DNA of 64,000 bases from CAVXNP01 sp963763305 (GCA_963763305.1 CAVXNP010000001.1:2294001-2358000); one strand, 5' to 3'; positions 27,446 to 35,679 are shown, counted from the stretch's first letter. Notes: generated from the letters alone by a model not told the origin. Made by a program: numbers and translations.

Positions 27446-28485
27446 CGCGCTGGAGGCTGCCCGCAGGCCTGCTGCTGCGCATGTGTGGTGTTGCGTTGAT
27501 GCTGGCCAGCCTCGGCCTGGCGGCCACCACCGAGCGGGGCCTGATCGTTCAACGCGCGGCCGCGCAGCGGCTTGGCGGTGAGCCGGTCGACCTTGGCTCC
27601 GGTGGGCCGGAGGCCGGCTTGCATGGGCAGAGGGTGCGGGTGTCGGGCCCGTTGCGGGTGGTCGAGGCGCCGCGGGACGACGATTTCAACTTCACTGCCC
27701 AGACGCCGCTGCTGACCCGCCACGTGGAGATGTTCCAGTGGCATGAGGAGAGGGTCGGGGAGGCGCTGCACTACGAGATGGACTGGATCGACCACCCGGT
27801 CGATTCGCGCGCCTTCGAGCGGCCGCGCGGACATCTCAATCCACGCTTTTTCCCGTTGAGAGGACGCCAGTTCGAGGCCGGACTGGTAAGGCTGTCCGGC
27901 TTTTCCCTTGCTCCGCCGTTGCTGCATGCGATCCCTGGCGAGGTCGCGGTGGCGCCCGACCCCAAGGCGCTGCCGGCAAACCTCGCCGCGAGCTTCGGCG
28001 TGGACGCCCAGGGGCGCCTGGTCACCAGTGAGCATCCGCAGAGTCCGCGGCTGGGCGACGTACGGGTGAGCTGGACCGCAGTGCCGGTGCAGCCGCTGTC
28101 GGTGTTTGCCCGGCTCGACGGCGACCGGCTGGTCCCCGATACGGGCAAGGACCCTGCATTCGAGGTGCAGGTGGGGGAGCGCTCGATCAGCGAGATGTTG
28201 CCGGAGGTGCCGCCGGAGCCACGGCAGTCCAGCCTGCGGCGAGTGTTGGCGATCCTGCTGGCCTCGCTGGGCGCGTTCGTTCTGCTGCTTGCTGGTGGCC
28301 ACCCACGGCATGACGCAGTACTGGCGCTTTCCACCGGCACCGCGACGGTGGCGGCGGTCGCCTGCATGCTTTGGCTGGGGAATGGCTGGCAGTTCGCGCT
28401 CGGCTGGCTGGCGCTCGCCGGTGCCGCCGCGGTGATTGCCGTGTGGCGGTTACGCGCGGTCGCGCCAGGTGCCGACCAGGCGTGA
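27442..28485 (+). CDS. TMEM43 family membrane protein
   Basis: A 347-residue membrane protein with a GTG start overlapping the stop of the hydrolase gene. Order: N-terminal membrane segment (LLLRMCGVALMLASLGLAAT), a large external domain with VEMFQWHEER and MDWIDHPVDSRAF (the TMEM43 aromatic pattern), then three C-terminal hydrophobic spans (ILLASLGAFVLLLAG; VAAVACMLWLGNGW; FALGWLALAGAAAVIAVWRL). The human homologue LUMA is an inner-nuclear-membrane protein; the bacterial role is unknown. Coupling to the hydrolase gene suggests a shared task. Confidence 0.82.
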   Translation: MTRWRLPAGLLLRMCGVALMLASLGLAATTERGLIVQRAAAQRLGGEPVDLGSGGPEAGLHGQRVRVSGPLRVVEAPRDDDFNFTAQTPLLTRHVEMFQWHEERVGEALHYEMDWIDHPVDSRAFERPRGHLNPRFFPLRGRQFEAGLVRLSGFSLAPPLLHAIPGEVAVAPDPKALPANLAASFGVDAQGRLVTSEHPQSPRLGDVRVSWTAVPVQPLSVFARLDGDRLVPDTGKDPAFEVQVGERSISEMLPEVPPEPRQSSLRRVLAILLASLGAFVLLLAGGHPRHDAVLALSTGTATVAAVACMLWLGNGWQFALGWLALAGAAAVIAVWRLRAVAPGADQA

Positions 28486-28489
28486 TCCG

Positions 28490-28509
28490 GGCAGGCGGAC
28501 TCGCCTGCC
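28490..28509. terminator. Hairpin between convergent genes
   Basis: Perfect 8-base arms GGCAGGCG and CGCCTGCC around the loop GACT, five bases after the TMEM43 gene stop and 53 bases before the end of the minus-strand EAL-HDOD gene. Likely bidirectional, although it lacks T tracts. Confidence 0.5.
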
Positions 28510-28562
28510 GGTGGCTGCATCGGGGCGCTTGCGGCCGCGTCCCGGCCACGCCCCGGGGGTAA

Positions 28563-29841
28563 CTACTTGTCGGTTGCTTCGGCGACGCCGTCGGCGTGCG
28601 AGTAGACCTGGTCGGCCCACTGCGTGGCCTCCAGGTAGATGCCGGCCAGGCGCTGTATCCGCTGTGGCTGTTGTTGCTGGCTAAGGTCGCCGGCCTCCCA
28701 GGCGCGGATCTGCTCCAGCAGCGAGGCGTATGGCCCCTGGCCCTCGACCAGGGCTTCGCGGATCTCCGGCACCAGCGGCAACTGGGTCAGCACGAATTCC
28801 ATCGGGGCGCACATCAGGGTGTCCAGCAGCGAGAACAGGCCGGCGGTGAAAGCCATTTCCTGCTGCTCGCGCGGCAGGTTGCTTGCCAGCTTCTCGCACA
28901 TGTAGGCGCGGATCAGCGCGGTGCGCAGCAGTTCCGGCGGACGGTCGTCCATGCCACCGAGCGCCATGGTGTAGATCCAGTTGCGCATGCGGGTGACGCC
29001 GAAGAAGATCGCCGCCTGCTGCACCGACTTCAACTGGCGGGGCAGGGCGAAGTAGGCCGAGTTCACACAGCTGAGCAGCTTGTAGCTGAGGATCGCGTCG
29101 TTGCGGATGATATCGCCCAGTTCCACCGGCCCGGGGTTTTTCTCCTGCAACGCCTTCATCAGGCGCAGGATGCTCAACCGGTTGGCCGACAGCACCGGCA
29201 CGTCGACCTGGTCGGGAATCAGCAGGTACCGCCCCTGGATCGCCTGCAGCGGCAGGGTCAGGCAGCGCTGGTAGGTCGCATGGTCGTCCACCTGGCCGGC
29301 GATCACCCACAGGCCGCGCTCGTGCAGGCGCTGGGTGCGCTGGCGCAGCAGCTCCGGATCCAGCACCTTGGCATCGAGCCGGACGAACTGCACGATCTGC
29401 AGCAGCGCCTCGATCGAGGCGCTGGCTTCCAGGTCGGCGTCGCCGGCGTCCAGCATCAGCAGGCAGCCGCGCTGCGACATCTTCTGCAGCCGCTCGACCA
29501 ATTCCGCGTCCGCCGCTACCGACGGCTGCAGCACCACGCCGAAGCGCGGCTGGTGCAAGAGCACGTCGGTCTGGTCAAGCAGCAGTTCGCGCGACAGCGT
29601 GAGGAATGTCCGGTTGCCCCGGACCAGGCGCGTCAGGGCGCCATCGGCCATGGTCGACAGCACCCGCTGCATCAGGCTGGCCTCGTCGCCGGCGCCGCGC
29701 TGGAACACGATTTCGTAGGCGAACAGCTGGCGATCCTGGTCGAGCAGCGGGTACGCGCACCACCGGCAGCGGCAGCTCGGTGTGGAAGGCGACGTCCTCG
29801 TCGTGGACTCGGGCCTTGGTGGGGGTGGCGCTTTCGCTCAT
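28563..29841 (-). CDS. Degenerate EAL plus HDOD signalling protein, apparent frameshift
   Basis: About 425 residues, resembling YuxH/CdgJ-type proteins. The N-terminal half is EAL-like, but where the catalytic motif should be it reads FAYEIVFQRG, and later catalytic acids are not obvious, so c-di-GMP hydrolysis is unlikely. The C-terminal half is HDOD (LSILRLMKALQEKNPGPVEL, LSYKLLSCVNSAYFALPRQL). An extra G near 29757 separates the first 28 residues from the rest; corrected, it reads RYPLLDQDRQLFAYEIVFQ. It lies 87 bases after flgN on the same strand, so it may belong to the late flagellar unit. CdgJ homologues affect motility. Confidence 0.82.
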
Positions 29842-29928
29842 GGGGTAGGGTCATCTGTCTGGCGCGAAGCCCGGAGAACTTCGCTGTGGATCACACCGCT
29901 CGTCGGAACATGCGGTGCCCGTGTCGTG

Positions 29929-30375
29929 TCAGGCCTGGGCCAGGTTTTGCGAGCGCAGTGCCGGATGCAGTTCGCCGCTGGGTCCGTAGGATCCTGCCTC
30001 GCCACTCTGTCCAGTCAGTACCGCCAGTGCCTTGCGCACCTGACCCAGGCGCTGGTTGACCAGGATGCCGTTGCGCTGGTTGAGGTCGCGACAGGTGTGC
30101 AACGTGCCCAGTACCTGCTGCCAGACCGGTTCGAGCTGGCTGGCCGCCACTGGCGAGGCATGGCTCAGCTGAACGCGCTCGGCATCCAGTTGCTCAAGTT
30201 GCTGCATCAGCTGCTGCTTGCGCTCGCCAGCCAGGTCCAGTGCGGCGGCATCGGCCTCGGCCAGGGCGGAGCGTTCGGCTTCGAGCGCCTCGGCCAGCTG
30301 GCCGGTGGCCAGTCGCATGTCCGCCACTACCGCTCCCAGCGCGGACTCCATCTCGGCGTGCAGCGGCCGGTCCAT
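29929..30375 (-). CDS. flgN: Flagellar export chaperone FlgN
   Basis: A 148-residue, almost wholly helical cytoplasmic protein with coiled-coil character (QLAEALEAERSALAEADAAA, ERKQQLMQQLEQLDAERVQL) and the FlgN-type LNQRNGILVNQRLGQVRKAL segment. FlgN keeps the hook-filament junction proteins FlgK and FlgL export-competent and delivers them to FlhA. It lies five bases after flgM, the standard pair. Confidence 0.87.
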   Translation of the reverse strand: MDRPLHAEMESALGAVVADMRLATGQLAEALEAERSALAEADAAALDLAGERKQQLMQQLEQLDAERVQLSHASPVAASQLEPVWQQVLGTLHTCRDLNQRNGILVNQRLGQVRKALAVLTGQSGEAGSYGPSGELHPALRSQNLAQA

Positions 30376-30380
30376 CCCTA

Positions 30381-30713
30381 TCAGCCCTTGTCGACCGCCG
30401 CGGTGCCGGACATCTGCGCGTCCATCTGCAGCATCCGCTCGGCGATCCGGGCCGGATTGATCTGGTAGCTGCCGTCGGCGATCGCCTGGCGGACCTTCTC
30501 AACCCGCGGGCTGTCGATCGCCGTGGCGGCGTCGGCGCGCGAGGCCTCCTGCAGCGCACGTGCCGACTCGGTCAGGTTGACGTGGTCGTTGCTGGCCGCG
30601 GCGCCGCTGGCGCCGGTACCCGTGGCATCGGCGGTCCCCTGCGGCGCGCCATTGCCCTGGCTGGCGGGAGCCTGCGGAAGCTTGGGCATGCCCTGGTTGA
30701 TCGTCGTGTTCAT
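30381..30713 (-). CDS. flgM: Anti-sigma-28 factor FlgM
   Basis: A 110-residue protein binding and inhibiting FliA (sigma-28) until the hook is finished and FlgM is exported. The N-terminal half is disordered and Gln/Gly/Ala-rich, as known for FlgM. The C-terminal FliA-binding part is clear: VNLTESARALQEASRADA, SPRVEKVRQAIADGSYQINP, IAERMLQMDAQ. It is preceded by its own strong sigma-28 promoter and followed at once by flgN. Confidence 0.92.
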   Translation of the reverse strand: MNTTINQGMPKLPQAPASQGNGAPQGTADATGTGASGAAASNDHVNLTESARALQEASRADAATAIDSPRVEKVRQAIADGSYQINPARIAERMLQMDAQMSGTAAVDKG

Positions 30714-30754
30714 CGGTACGTTCTCACAAGCGGTTTTATGGTCCGTTCCCTGGG

Positions 30755-30781
30755 TGATCGGCCAGTTGGCGAATAACTTTA
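30755..30781 (-). promoter_or_regulatory. Sigma-28 (FliA) promoter for flgMN
   Basis: On the minus strand TAAAGTTA, an 11-base spacer and GCCGATCA. This matches the consensus TAAAGTTT-N11-GCCGATAA at 14 of 16 bases with exact spacing. The flgM ATG lies 42 bases past the -10 element. It would let FliA drive its own inhibitor as a feedback loop. Confidence 0.85.
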
Positions 30782-30797
30782 GAGTCGTCGAAAAACG

Positions 30798-31496
30798 TCA
30801 GGGCAGGGCGATTACCTTTCCCGGGCCCTTCACCAGGGCGTCGACCACCCGGCCGGAACTGCCGTTGCGCACGCGCAGGCGAGCTCCGCTGTCGCCGCTG
30901 CCCAGGGCGACCCCCTGGGCGCGGACCTCGATACCGTCCATTTCGGCCAGCAGTTGCACATGGTCGCCGGCTCGGACCATGCGGCGACCTCCGAGCGCCG
31001 AGGGAGTCAGGACGCTACCAGTCTGCAGGGCGTGCGACAACGCGCGCGAGGCAACCTGATCGAGATTTTCGATGTAGCCGTAGCCGAGCCGGGTGATGTC
31101 ACGCTCCTCGGCGTGCACATCGGTGGCTATGATCCCGTCGCCGCGGATCAACGGCCGGCTGGCGACCAGCACCTTGCGGTAGATCTCCAGCTGGACCGGC
31201 ACGCGCACACTCCAGCCATCCGCTGCCATGCAGCGCACCAGCACGCTCGTGCGCGGTCTGGCACGGCCATGGTCCGGCAACCTGGCGCTCAGCGGCTGGC
31301 TGCAGTCGCCGATCTGCAGGCGCGAGTCCAGCCGGGCGGCGTGTGTCTCCACCCGGCTGCCTGGTTGCGCGTAGCGCTGCCTGAGGGCGCTTTCGGCAAA
31401 ATTCCTTATCTTGTCCTGCGCGGTTGCCGCGATCGACACCACCGGCAAGCAGGCGAGCGCGACGAACAGGCCGCGCCGGATCAGGGGAATCATCAT
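30798..31496 (-). CDS. flgA: Flagellar basal body P-ring formation protein FlgA
   Basis: A 232-residue periplasmic chaperone for the P-ring protein FlgI. Signal peptide: MMIPLIRRGLFVALACLPVV, then SIAATAQ. The body includes IGDCSQPLSARLP and the SAF-like C-terminal domain (RPLIRGDGIIATDVHAEERD, VRAGDHVQLLAEMDGIEVRA, VVDALVKGPGKVIALP). The ATG at 31496 overlaps the stop of the MCP gene by four bases, so flgA is translationally coupled to it. An upstream in-frame start lacks a signal peptide and is rejected. Confidence 0.9.
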   Translation of the reverse strand: MMIPLIRRGLFVALACLPVVSIAATAQDKIRNFAESALRQRYAQPGSRVETHAARLDSRLQIGDCSQPLSARLPDHGRARPRTSVLVRCMAADGWSVRVPVQLEIYRKVLVASRPLIRGDGIIATDVHAEERDITRLGYGYIENLDQVASRALSHALQTGSVLTPSALGGRRMVRAGDHVQLLAEMDGIEVRAQGVALGSGDSGARLRVRNGSSGRVVDALVKGPGKVIALP

Positions 31497-32797
31497 TCGT
31501 CCTCCAGCAGGCTGGCCAGCCGGGCGACCATGGCCTCGCGCTCGGTCTCCAGTTGCTGCGAAACCCGGGTGGCCTGGTCGACCTGGCCCTCGCACAGGAA
31601 CCCGATGAAGGCGTTGCCGTGTTGCGAAAGGCGCGCTCCGGCGGCACTGAGTTCGGTAGCGGCCGGGCGGTCCGGGTATTGCCGGGCCAGCCGTGCCAGG
31701 GTGCGGTCCAGGGCGCTGCTGTCGAACCAGCGGCGATCGACCGCGCTGGGTTCGAGCAGCGCCAGCTCCATCGCCTGACGCATGCTCTGGGCGGACTCGC
31801 GTACGGTCAGGCTGAGGCTGGCCGGATCGTCGCCGCTTTCCTGCTCCAGCCAGCCAAGGGCGAGTCGGTGGGCCAGCAGCGCCGCGCGGCTGAGTGCCTC
31901 GCTCTGGCGGCGGGCCTCGGTGCCTCGACGTTGCAAGGCACCGAGCGCGGCCACCGCCGCGGTGGCGCGGGCCTGCTGCACATCATGGTTCTGGCGCAGC
32001 CCGGCGATCTTCTCGCTTGCCGCGTGCAACGCCTCGCCACCTTCGGCCAGCGTCTTGTCGGCACGGGCCAGGCCACCTTCGGCCCGCTCCAGACGCTGGA
32101 TGCCCTGCTGGACATCGCCATCGAGCTGCAGCGAGAACTCGCCGATCGATCCGGTGACGGTCTCGATCTCGGTGGTGGCCTGGGTGGTTTTCTCGGCCAG
32201 TTGCTTGACCTCGTCTGCCACCACGGCGAAACCGCGCCCGGCTTCGCCGGCACGGGCCGCCTCGATCGCCGCATTGAGTGCCACCAGGTTGGTCTGGTGG
32301 GCGATTTCCTGCACCACGCCGGTCAGCTTGCGGATCTGCTCGACCTGCTCGGCCAGCTTGGTCTGGTTGCGGTTCATCGCCGACAGCGCGCTGCGCAGCA
32401 ACCGCAATTGCCCGTCCAGCTCGCTGATGTCGGCCGTCCCGCTCGTGCGCGCCGCCGTGGCCCGGTCCAGGGAAGCGGCAACCTGCTGCAGTGCCGCCGA
32501 GATTCCGGCGGCGCTGTCCGTCAAGCGACCGACACCGTCGCGGCTTTCGGTGGCAGCCTTGTCCAGGGCGGTCTGCTCGCGACCGAGCAGTTGTGCGGCG
32601 GCCAGCACCAGACCCTGCTGCTCCAGGGTCTGCAGGGCGGCGGCAGCGGGCGAGCGTTTGACCAGGCGGGCCAGCAATGGCGCCAGTGCCCGGGCCGCGC
32701 GCGGATGCTGGCGCGACAGCTGCTCGACGCGGGCGTCGTCGCCAGAGGCGGCCGCTTGGACCAGGGTGGCCAGAGGCCGGCTGCGGATAAAGCTCAT
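31493..32797 (-). CDS. Soluble methyl-accepting chemotaxis protein
   Basis: A 434-residue receptor without membrane spans. The highly conserved hairpin tip lies at about residues 160-210 (VVQEIAHQTNLVALNAAIEA, then RGFAVVADEVKQLAEKT), flanked by short coiled-coil arms. The C-terminal 110 residues (RRWFDSSALDRTLARLARQY, ARLSQHGNAFIGFLCEGQ) loosely resemble a CZB zinc-sensing domain but lack some of its ligands. The ATG at 32797 is preferred to an upstream one that lies beyond the likely transcription start. It is the first gene of the unit with flgA, behind a sigma-54 promoter. Confidence 0.87.
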   Translation of the reverse strand: MSFIRSRPLATLVQAAASGDDARVEQLSRQHPRAARALAPLLARLVKRSPAAAALQTLEQQGLVLAAAQLLGREQTALDKAATESRDGVGRLTDSAAGISAALQQVAASLDRATAARTSGTADISELDGQLRLLRSALSAMNRNQTKLAEQVEQIRKLTGVVQEIAHQTNLVALNAAIEAARAGEAGRGFAVVADEVKQLAEKTTQATTEIETVTGSIGEFSLQLDGDVQQGIQRLERAEGGLARADKTLAEGGEALHAASEKIAGLRQNHDVQQARATAAVAALGALQRRGTEARRQSEALSRAALLAHRLALGWLEQESGDDPASLSLTVRESAQSMRQAMELALLEPSAVDRRWFDSSALDRTLARLARQYPDRPAATELSAAGARLSQHGNAFIGFLCEGQVDQATRVSQQLETEREAMVARLASLLEDE

Positions 32798-32859
32798 GGA
32801 CAGACCGTTCCTTGCACGTGGATACCGAAAGATCGTCGGTTCCTTCGAAAACTTGAACA

Positions 32860-32875
32860 AGCAAGGCACGTGCCA
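32860..32875 (-). promoter_or_regulatory. Sigma-54 promoter for the MCP-flgA unit
   Basis: Minus strand reads TGGCAC-GTGCC-TTGCT, a full match to the -24/-12 consensus TGGCAC-N5-TTGCW. It lies 63 bases upstream of the MCP start. Confidence 0.85.
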
Positions 32876-32885
32876 GCGCCACTGC

Positions 32886-32912
32886 TCAAGCGGCTGCCAT
32901 AGCGGTCGATAC
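32886..32912 (+). promoter_or_regulatory. Weak sigma-28-like promoter for cheV
   Basis: TCAAGCGG, an 11-base spacer and GTCGATAC give 10 of 16 matches to the FliA consensus with correct spacing, 38 bases before the cheV start. The -35 part is poor, so this is tentative. Confidence 0.35.
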
Positions 32913-32949
32913 CGGGAGGACTACCTGCCCATGACCCCCGAGGACGCCG

Positions 32950-33879
32950 ATGAGCGGTGCGCTGCTGGACAACGTGGAACGCCACACCCGGCTGGCCGGG
33001 CACAATCGCGTGGCGATGCTGCTGTTCCGGCTGGGCGATGCACAGCTGTTCGGGCTCAACGTGTTCAAGGTGCGCGAGGTGCTGCGTCGGCCACCGCTGG
33101 AGCGCATGCCCGGGGCCCATGCGCTGATCGCCGGAAGTTGCGACTACCGCGGGCAGACCATCGCGGTGATCGACCTGGCCGCGGCGCTTGGCTACGAGCC
33201 CCTCATCCACGATCCGGGCGCGCACCTGATGGTCACCGAGTTCAGCCGCTCGGTGCAGGGTTTCCTGGTCGCCGACCTGCAGCACATGGTGCACTGCGAC
33301 GGCGCCGCGCTGGTCGCACCGCAGGCATCGCTGGGCTTCGGGCCACGCGTCAACGCGGTGACGCGCGTCAATGGCGCGTTGGTAGCGGTGGTCGACGTGG
33401 AGCATGTGCTGGCCAGCATCGACGCCGCGCCGCAGGAGCTTTCCGCGCAGATGCAACGGGCTGCTGGTGCTCACCGGCTGATGCCCAGGCGCGTGCTGGT
33501 GGCCGACGACTCCCAGATTGCCCGGCGTCGCCTGGTCAGCCTGTTCAAGCAGATGAACATCGAGTGCGAGGTCGCCCAGGACGGCCAGGAGGCGCTGCAG
33601 CGCTTGCTGGAACTGGCGCAGCTGCCGCCCGAGGAGCAGGTCAACCTGGTGGTCTCCGATATCGAGATGCCGCAGCTGGACGGCTACGCACTGACCCGTG
33701 CGATCCGCGAAACCCCCGCGCTGCGGCGGCTCAAGGTGGTATTGCACAGTTCGTTGAGCGGGCTGTTCAACGAGGCGATGGTGAAGGAGGTCAACGCCGA
33801 CCGTTTCGTCGCCAAGTTCCAGCCCGACCTGCTGGCCCAGGCGGTCATCGACCTGTTGCCCGAACCCGAGGATGGTTGA
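32950..33879 (+). CDS. cheV: Chemotaxis coupling/response regulator protein CheV
   Basis: A 309-residue protein with an N-terminal CheW-like domain (residues 15-165: LLFRLGDAQLFGLNVFKVRE, SCDYRGQTIAVIDLAAALGY) and a C-terminal receiver domain (residues 178-305: RRVLVADDSQIARRRLVSLF). The phospho-acceptor is Asp237 in VVSDIEMPQLDGY; the acidic pair is in VADDS and the conserved Lys in AKFQPD. CheV couples receptors to CheA and can act as a phosphate sink. It is divergent from the MCP gene and 282 bases upstream of flgB, as in other Xanthomonadales. Confidence 0.93.
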   Translation: MSGALLDNVERHTRLAGHNRVAMLLFRLGDAQLFGLNVFKVREVLRRPPLERMPGAHALIAGSCDYRGQTIAVIDLAAALGYEPLIHDPGAHLMVTEFSRSVQGFLVADLQHMVHCDGAALVAPQASLGFGPRVNAVTRVNGALVAVVDVEHVLASIDAAPQELSAQMQRAAGAHRLMPRRVLVADDSQIARRRLVSLFKQMNIECEVAQDGQEALQRLLELAQLPPEEQVNLVVSDIEMPQLDGYALTRAIRETPALRRLKVVLHSSLSGLFNEAMVKEVNADRFVAKFQPDLLAQAVIDLLPEPEDG

Positions 33880-33933
33880 GGTCCGCACCAACAAGCAGAG
33901 CACAAGGCCTGCGCAAAGCGGGCGCACGGTCGG

Positions 33934-33956
33934 CGTAAGGTGGGCTTCAGCCCACC
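33934..33956. repeat. REP-like palindrome, third copy
   Basis: Contains GGTGGGCTTCAGCCCACC, the same core as at 148-165, 55 bases after cheV. It is likely a transcript-end or mRNA-stabilising hairpin between cheV and flgB. Confidence 0.7.
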
Positions 33957-34103
33957 AACCTCCCGTTTGCCCCGCCCCTGGGAAATCCGGCCGCCCGCCC
34001 CCGCTCCGGGCGCGTCAGAAAACCGTCTTCGCCCTGCCGTGATCCGCGCCGGCGCCGGCTGAAAACCTCGCCAGCCCAGTGCCAGCAACGGCTTGCCAGG
34101 CCG

Positions 34104-34119
34104 TGGCACACAATTTGCT
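34104..34119 (+). promoter_or_regulatory. Sigma-54 promoter for the flgB operon
   Basis: TGGCAC-ACAAT-TTGCT matches the -24/-12 consensus fully. It lies 43 bases upstream of the flgB start codon, giving a short leader. Confidence 0.88.
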
Positions 34120-34161
34120 CGAAGCCCCGTGCGAATCATTCCCGCCGCGCGGAGGCCAGCC

Positions 34162-34566
34162 ATGAGCCCACCCATCGACAACCTGTTCGGCATGCACACC
34201 GGCGCCATGGCGCTGTGGCAGCGCCGTACCGAAGTGCTGGCCAGCAACCTGGCCAACGCCGACACGCCTGGATACCTCGCCCGCGACGTGGATTTCCGCA
34301 AGGCGCTGGCTGCCGCCAGCGGGGGCGATAACGGCACTTTGCCCCTGAGCACACCGAGCCCGGGGCAGATCAATACCGCGACACAGGCGGCCGACACGCT
34401 GGCCTATCGCGTGCCGACGCAGCCGAGCATGGACGGCAACACCGTCGACGAGCAGGTCGAGCAGGCCGCCTTCGCCGCCAATGGCGTGCACTACCAGGCC
34501 AGCCTGTCCTTCATCACCGCGCAGATCCGCATGCTGCGGACCGCCATCACCGGAGGCCAGGGCTGA
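34162..34566 (+). CDS. flgB: Flagellar basal body proximal rod protein FlgB
   Basis: A 134-residue rod subunit exported through the flagellar type III system. N-terminal helix motif: ALWQRRTEVLASNLANADTP, with GYLARDVDFRKAL typical of FlgB. The C-terminal helix (ASLSFITAQIRMLRTAITGG) pairs with it. The ATG at 34162 is chosen over an upstream in-frame start that would lie inside or before the sigma-54 promoter. It overlaps flgC by one base and is the first gene of flgBCDEFGHIJKL. Confidence 0.94.
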   Translation: MSPPIDNLFGMHTGAMALWQRRTEVLASNLANADTPGYLARDVDFRKALAAASGGDNGTLPLSTPSPGQINTATQAADTLAYRVPTQPSMDGNTVDEQVEQAAFAANGVHYQASLSFITAQIRMLRTAITGGQG

Positions 34567-34988
34567 TGTCGCTGTTCAGCATTTTCAACGTTGCCGGTTC
34601 GGGCATGGCGGCGCAATCGACCCGGCTCAACACGGTAGCCAGCAACCTGGCCAATGCCGATTCGGTGGCCAGCACGCCCGAAGGTGCCTATCGGGCGCGC
34701 GAGCCGCTGTTCGCCGCGGTGCAGCGCGGTGTCGACGGCCAGCTGGCCGAGGCCGGCAGCAACGGCGTGCAGGTGCTCGGCGTCACCCAGAGTCAGGCGG
34801 CAATTCCCAGCCGCTACGAGCCGGCCAACCCGATGGCCGGCCCGGACGGATACGTCTATGCCAGCAACGTCAACCCGGTCGACGAGCTGGTCAACATGAT
34901 TTCCGCCTCGCGCTCTTACCAGAACAACGTCGAGGTGATGACCACCACCCGGCAGTTGATGCAGAAGACGCTGGAGCTGGGCAAGTGA
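34566..34988 (+). CDS. flgC: Flagellar basal body rod protein FlgC
   Basis: A 140-residue proximal rod subunit. The N-terminal rod motif is FNVAGSGMAAQSTRLNTVAS followed by NLANADSV, and the C-terminal flagellar rod helix is VDELVNMISASRSYQNNVEV. Length is standard. It is tightly linked to flgB (one-base overlap), and 40 bases precede flgD. Confidence 0.95.
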   Translation: MSLFSIFNVAGSGMAAQSTRLNTVASNLANADSVASTPEGAYRAREPLFAAVQRGVDGQLAEAGSNGVQVLGVTQSQAAIPSRYEPANPMAGPDGYVYASNVNPVDELVNMISASRSYQNNVEVMTTTRQLMQKTLELGK

Positions 34989-35028
34989 GCGGCGTGGCGA
35001 TCAACCAGTCCATCCAAAGGCGGCAACC

Positions 35029-35679
35029 ATGAGCAGTCTCTCGGTCGGTACCGACACCACCAACCTGGCGGCCCAGGCCGCTTCGCTGGGCAAGGACAAG
35101 ACCCTCAAACAGTCGGATTTCCTCAGCCTGCTGGTGCAGCAGATGCGCAACCAGGACCCGACCAAGCCGATGGATTCCTCGCAGATGGTCAGCCAGCTGG
35201 CGCAGATCAGCCAGGTCTCGGCCACCCAGGCGCTGCAGGCCTCGTTCGAGGCGCTGGGCCAGTCGATGCAGGGCAACCAGCTGCTGCAGGCCAGCTCGAT
35301 GGTCGGACGCATGGTGACGGTGCCGTCGGAAGTGGGCGCGCTGCAGGGAGGCAGTCTGGATGGCGCAGTCAACGTGCCCGACAGCGGCGGACAGACCACG
35401 GTGCAGATCGTCGACCACGCCGGCAACGTGGTACGCAGCATCGGCCTGGGCAATCAGGGCGCCGGCCTGGCCAGCTTCCACTGGGATGGCATGGGCGACA
35501 ACGGTCAGCCGCTGCCGCCCGGAGCGTATGGGCTGCGGGCGCAGGTGGGCAGCACCGCGGTGGCCACCTATGTCAGCGGCAAGGTCAATGGCGTGGGCAT
35601 GACCGGCGCTGACGGTGCCTATCTCGACGTGGACGGTTTCGGCGGTGTGCTGCTGAGCCAGGTCGCACAAATCAACTAA
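35029..35679 (+). CDS. flgD: Flagellar hook assembly (capping) protein FlgD
   Basis: A 216-residue hook cap that directs FlgE polymerisation and is later discarded. The N-terminal conserved region reads KQSDFLSLLVQQMRNQDPTK, then PMDSSQMVSQLAQISQV. The C-terminal half has the tudor/Ig-like FlgD fold with SFHWDGMGDNGQPLPPGAYG. Length is typical. Confidence 0.95.
   Translation: MSSLSVGTDTTNLAAQAASLGKDKTLKQSDFLSLLVQQMRNQDPTKPMDSSQMVSQLAQISQVSATQALQASFEALGQSMQGNQLLQASSMVGRMVTVPSEVGALQGGSLDGAVNVPDSGGQTTVQIVDHAGNVVRSIGLGNQGAGLASFHWDGMGDNGQPLPPGAYGLRAQVGSTAVATYVSGKVNGVGMTGADGAYLDVDGFGGVLLSQVAQIN

Noticed and set aside
26572..28485. A single MBL-TMEM43 fusion protein of 637 residues
   Set aside because: One extra T near 27320 creates the continuous frame. 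The alternative frame holds the conserved THDHACA end and a stop overlapping a GTG start.
28596..30059. A 487-residue plus-strand frame over the EAL-HDOD and flgN genes
   Set aside because: It is the antisense shadow of clearly recognised minus-strand genes.
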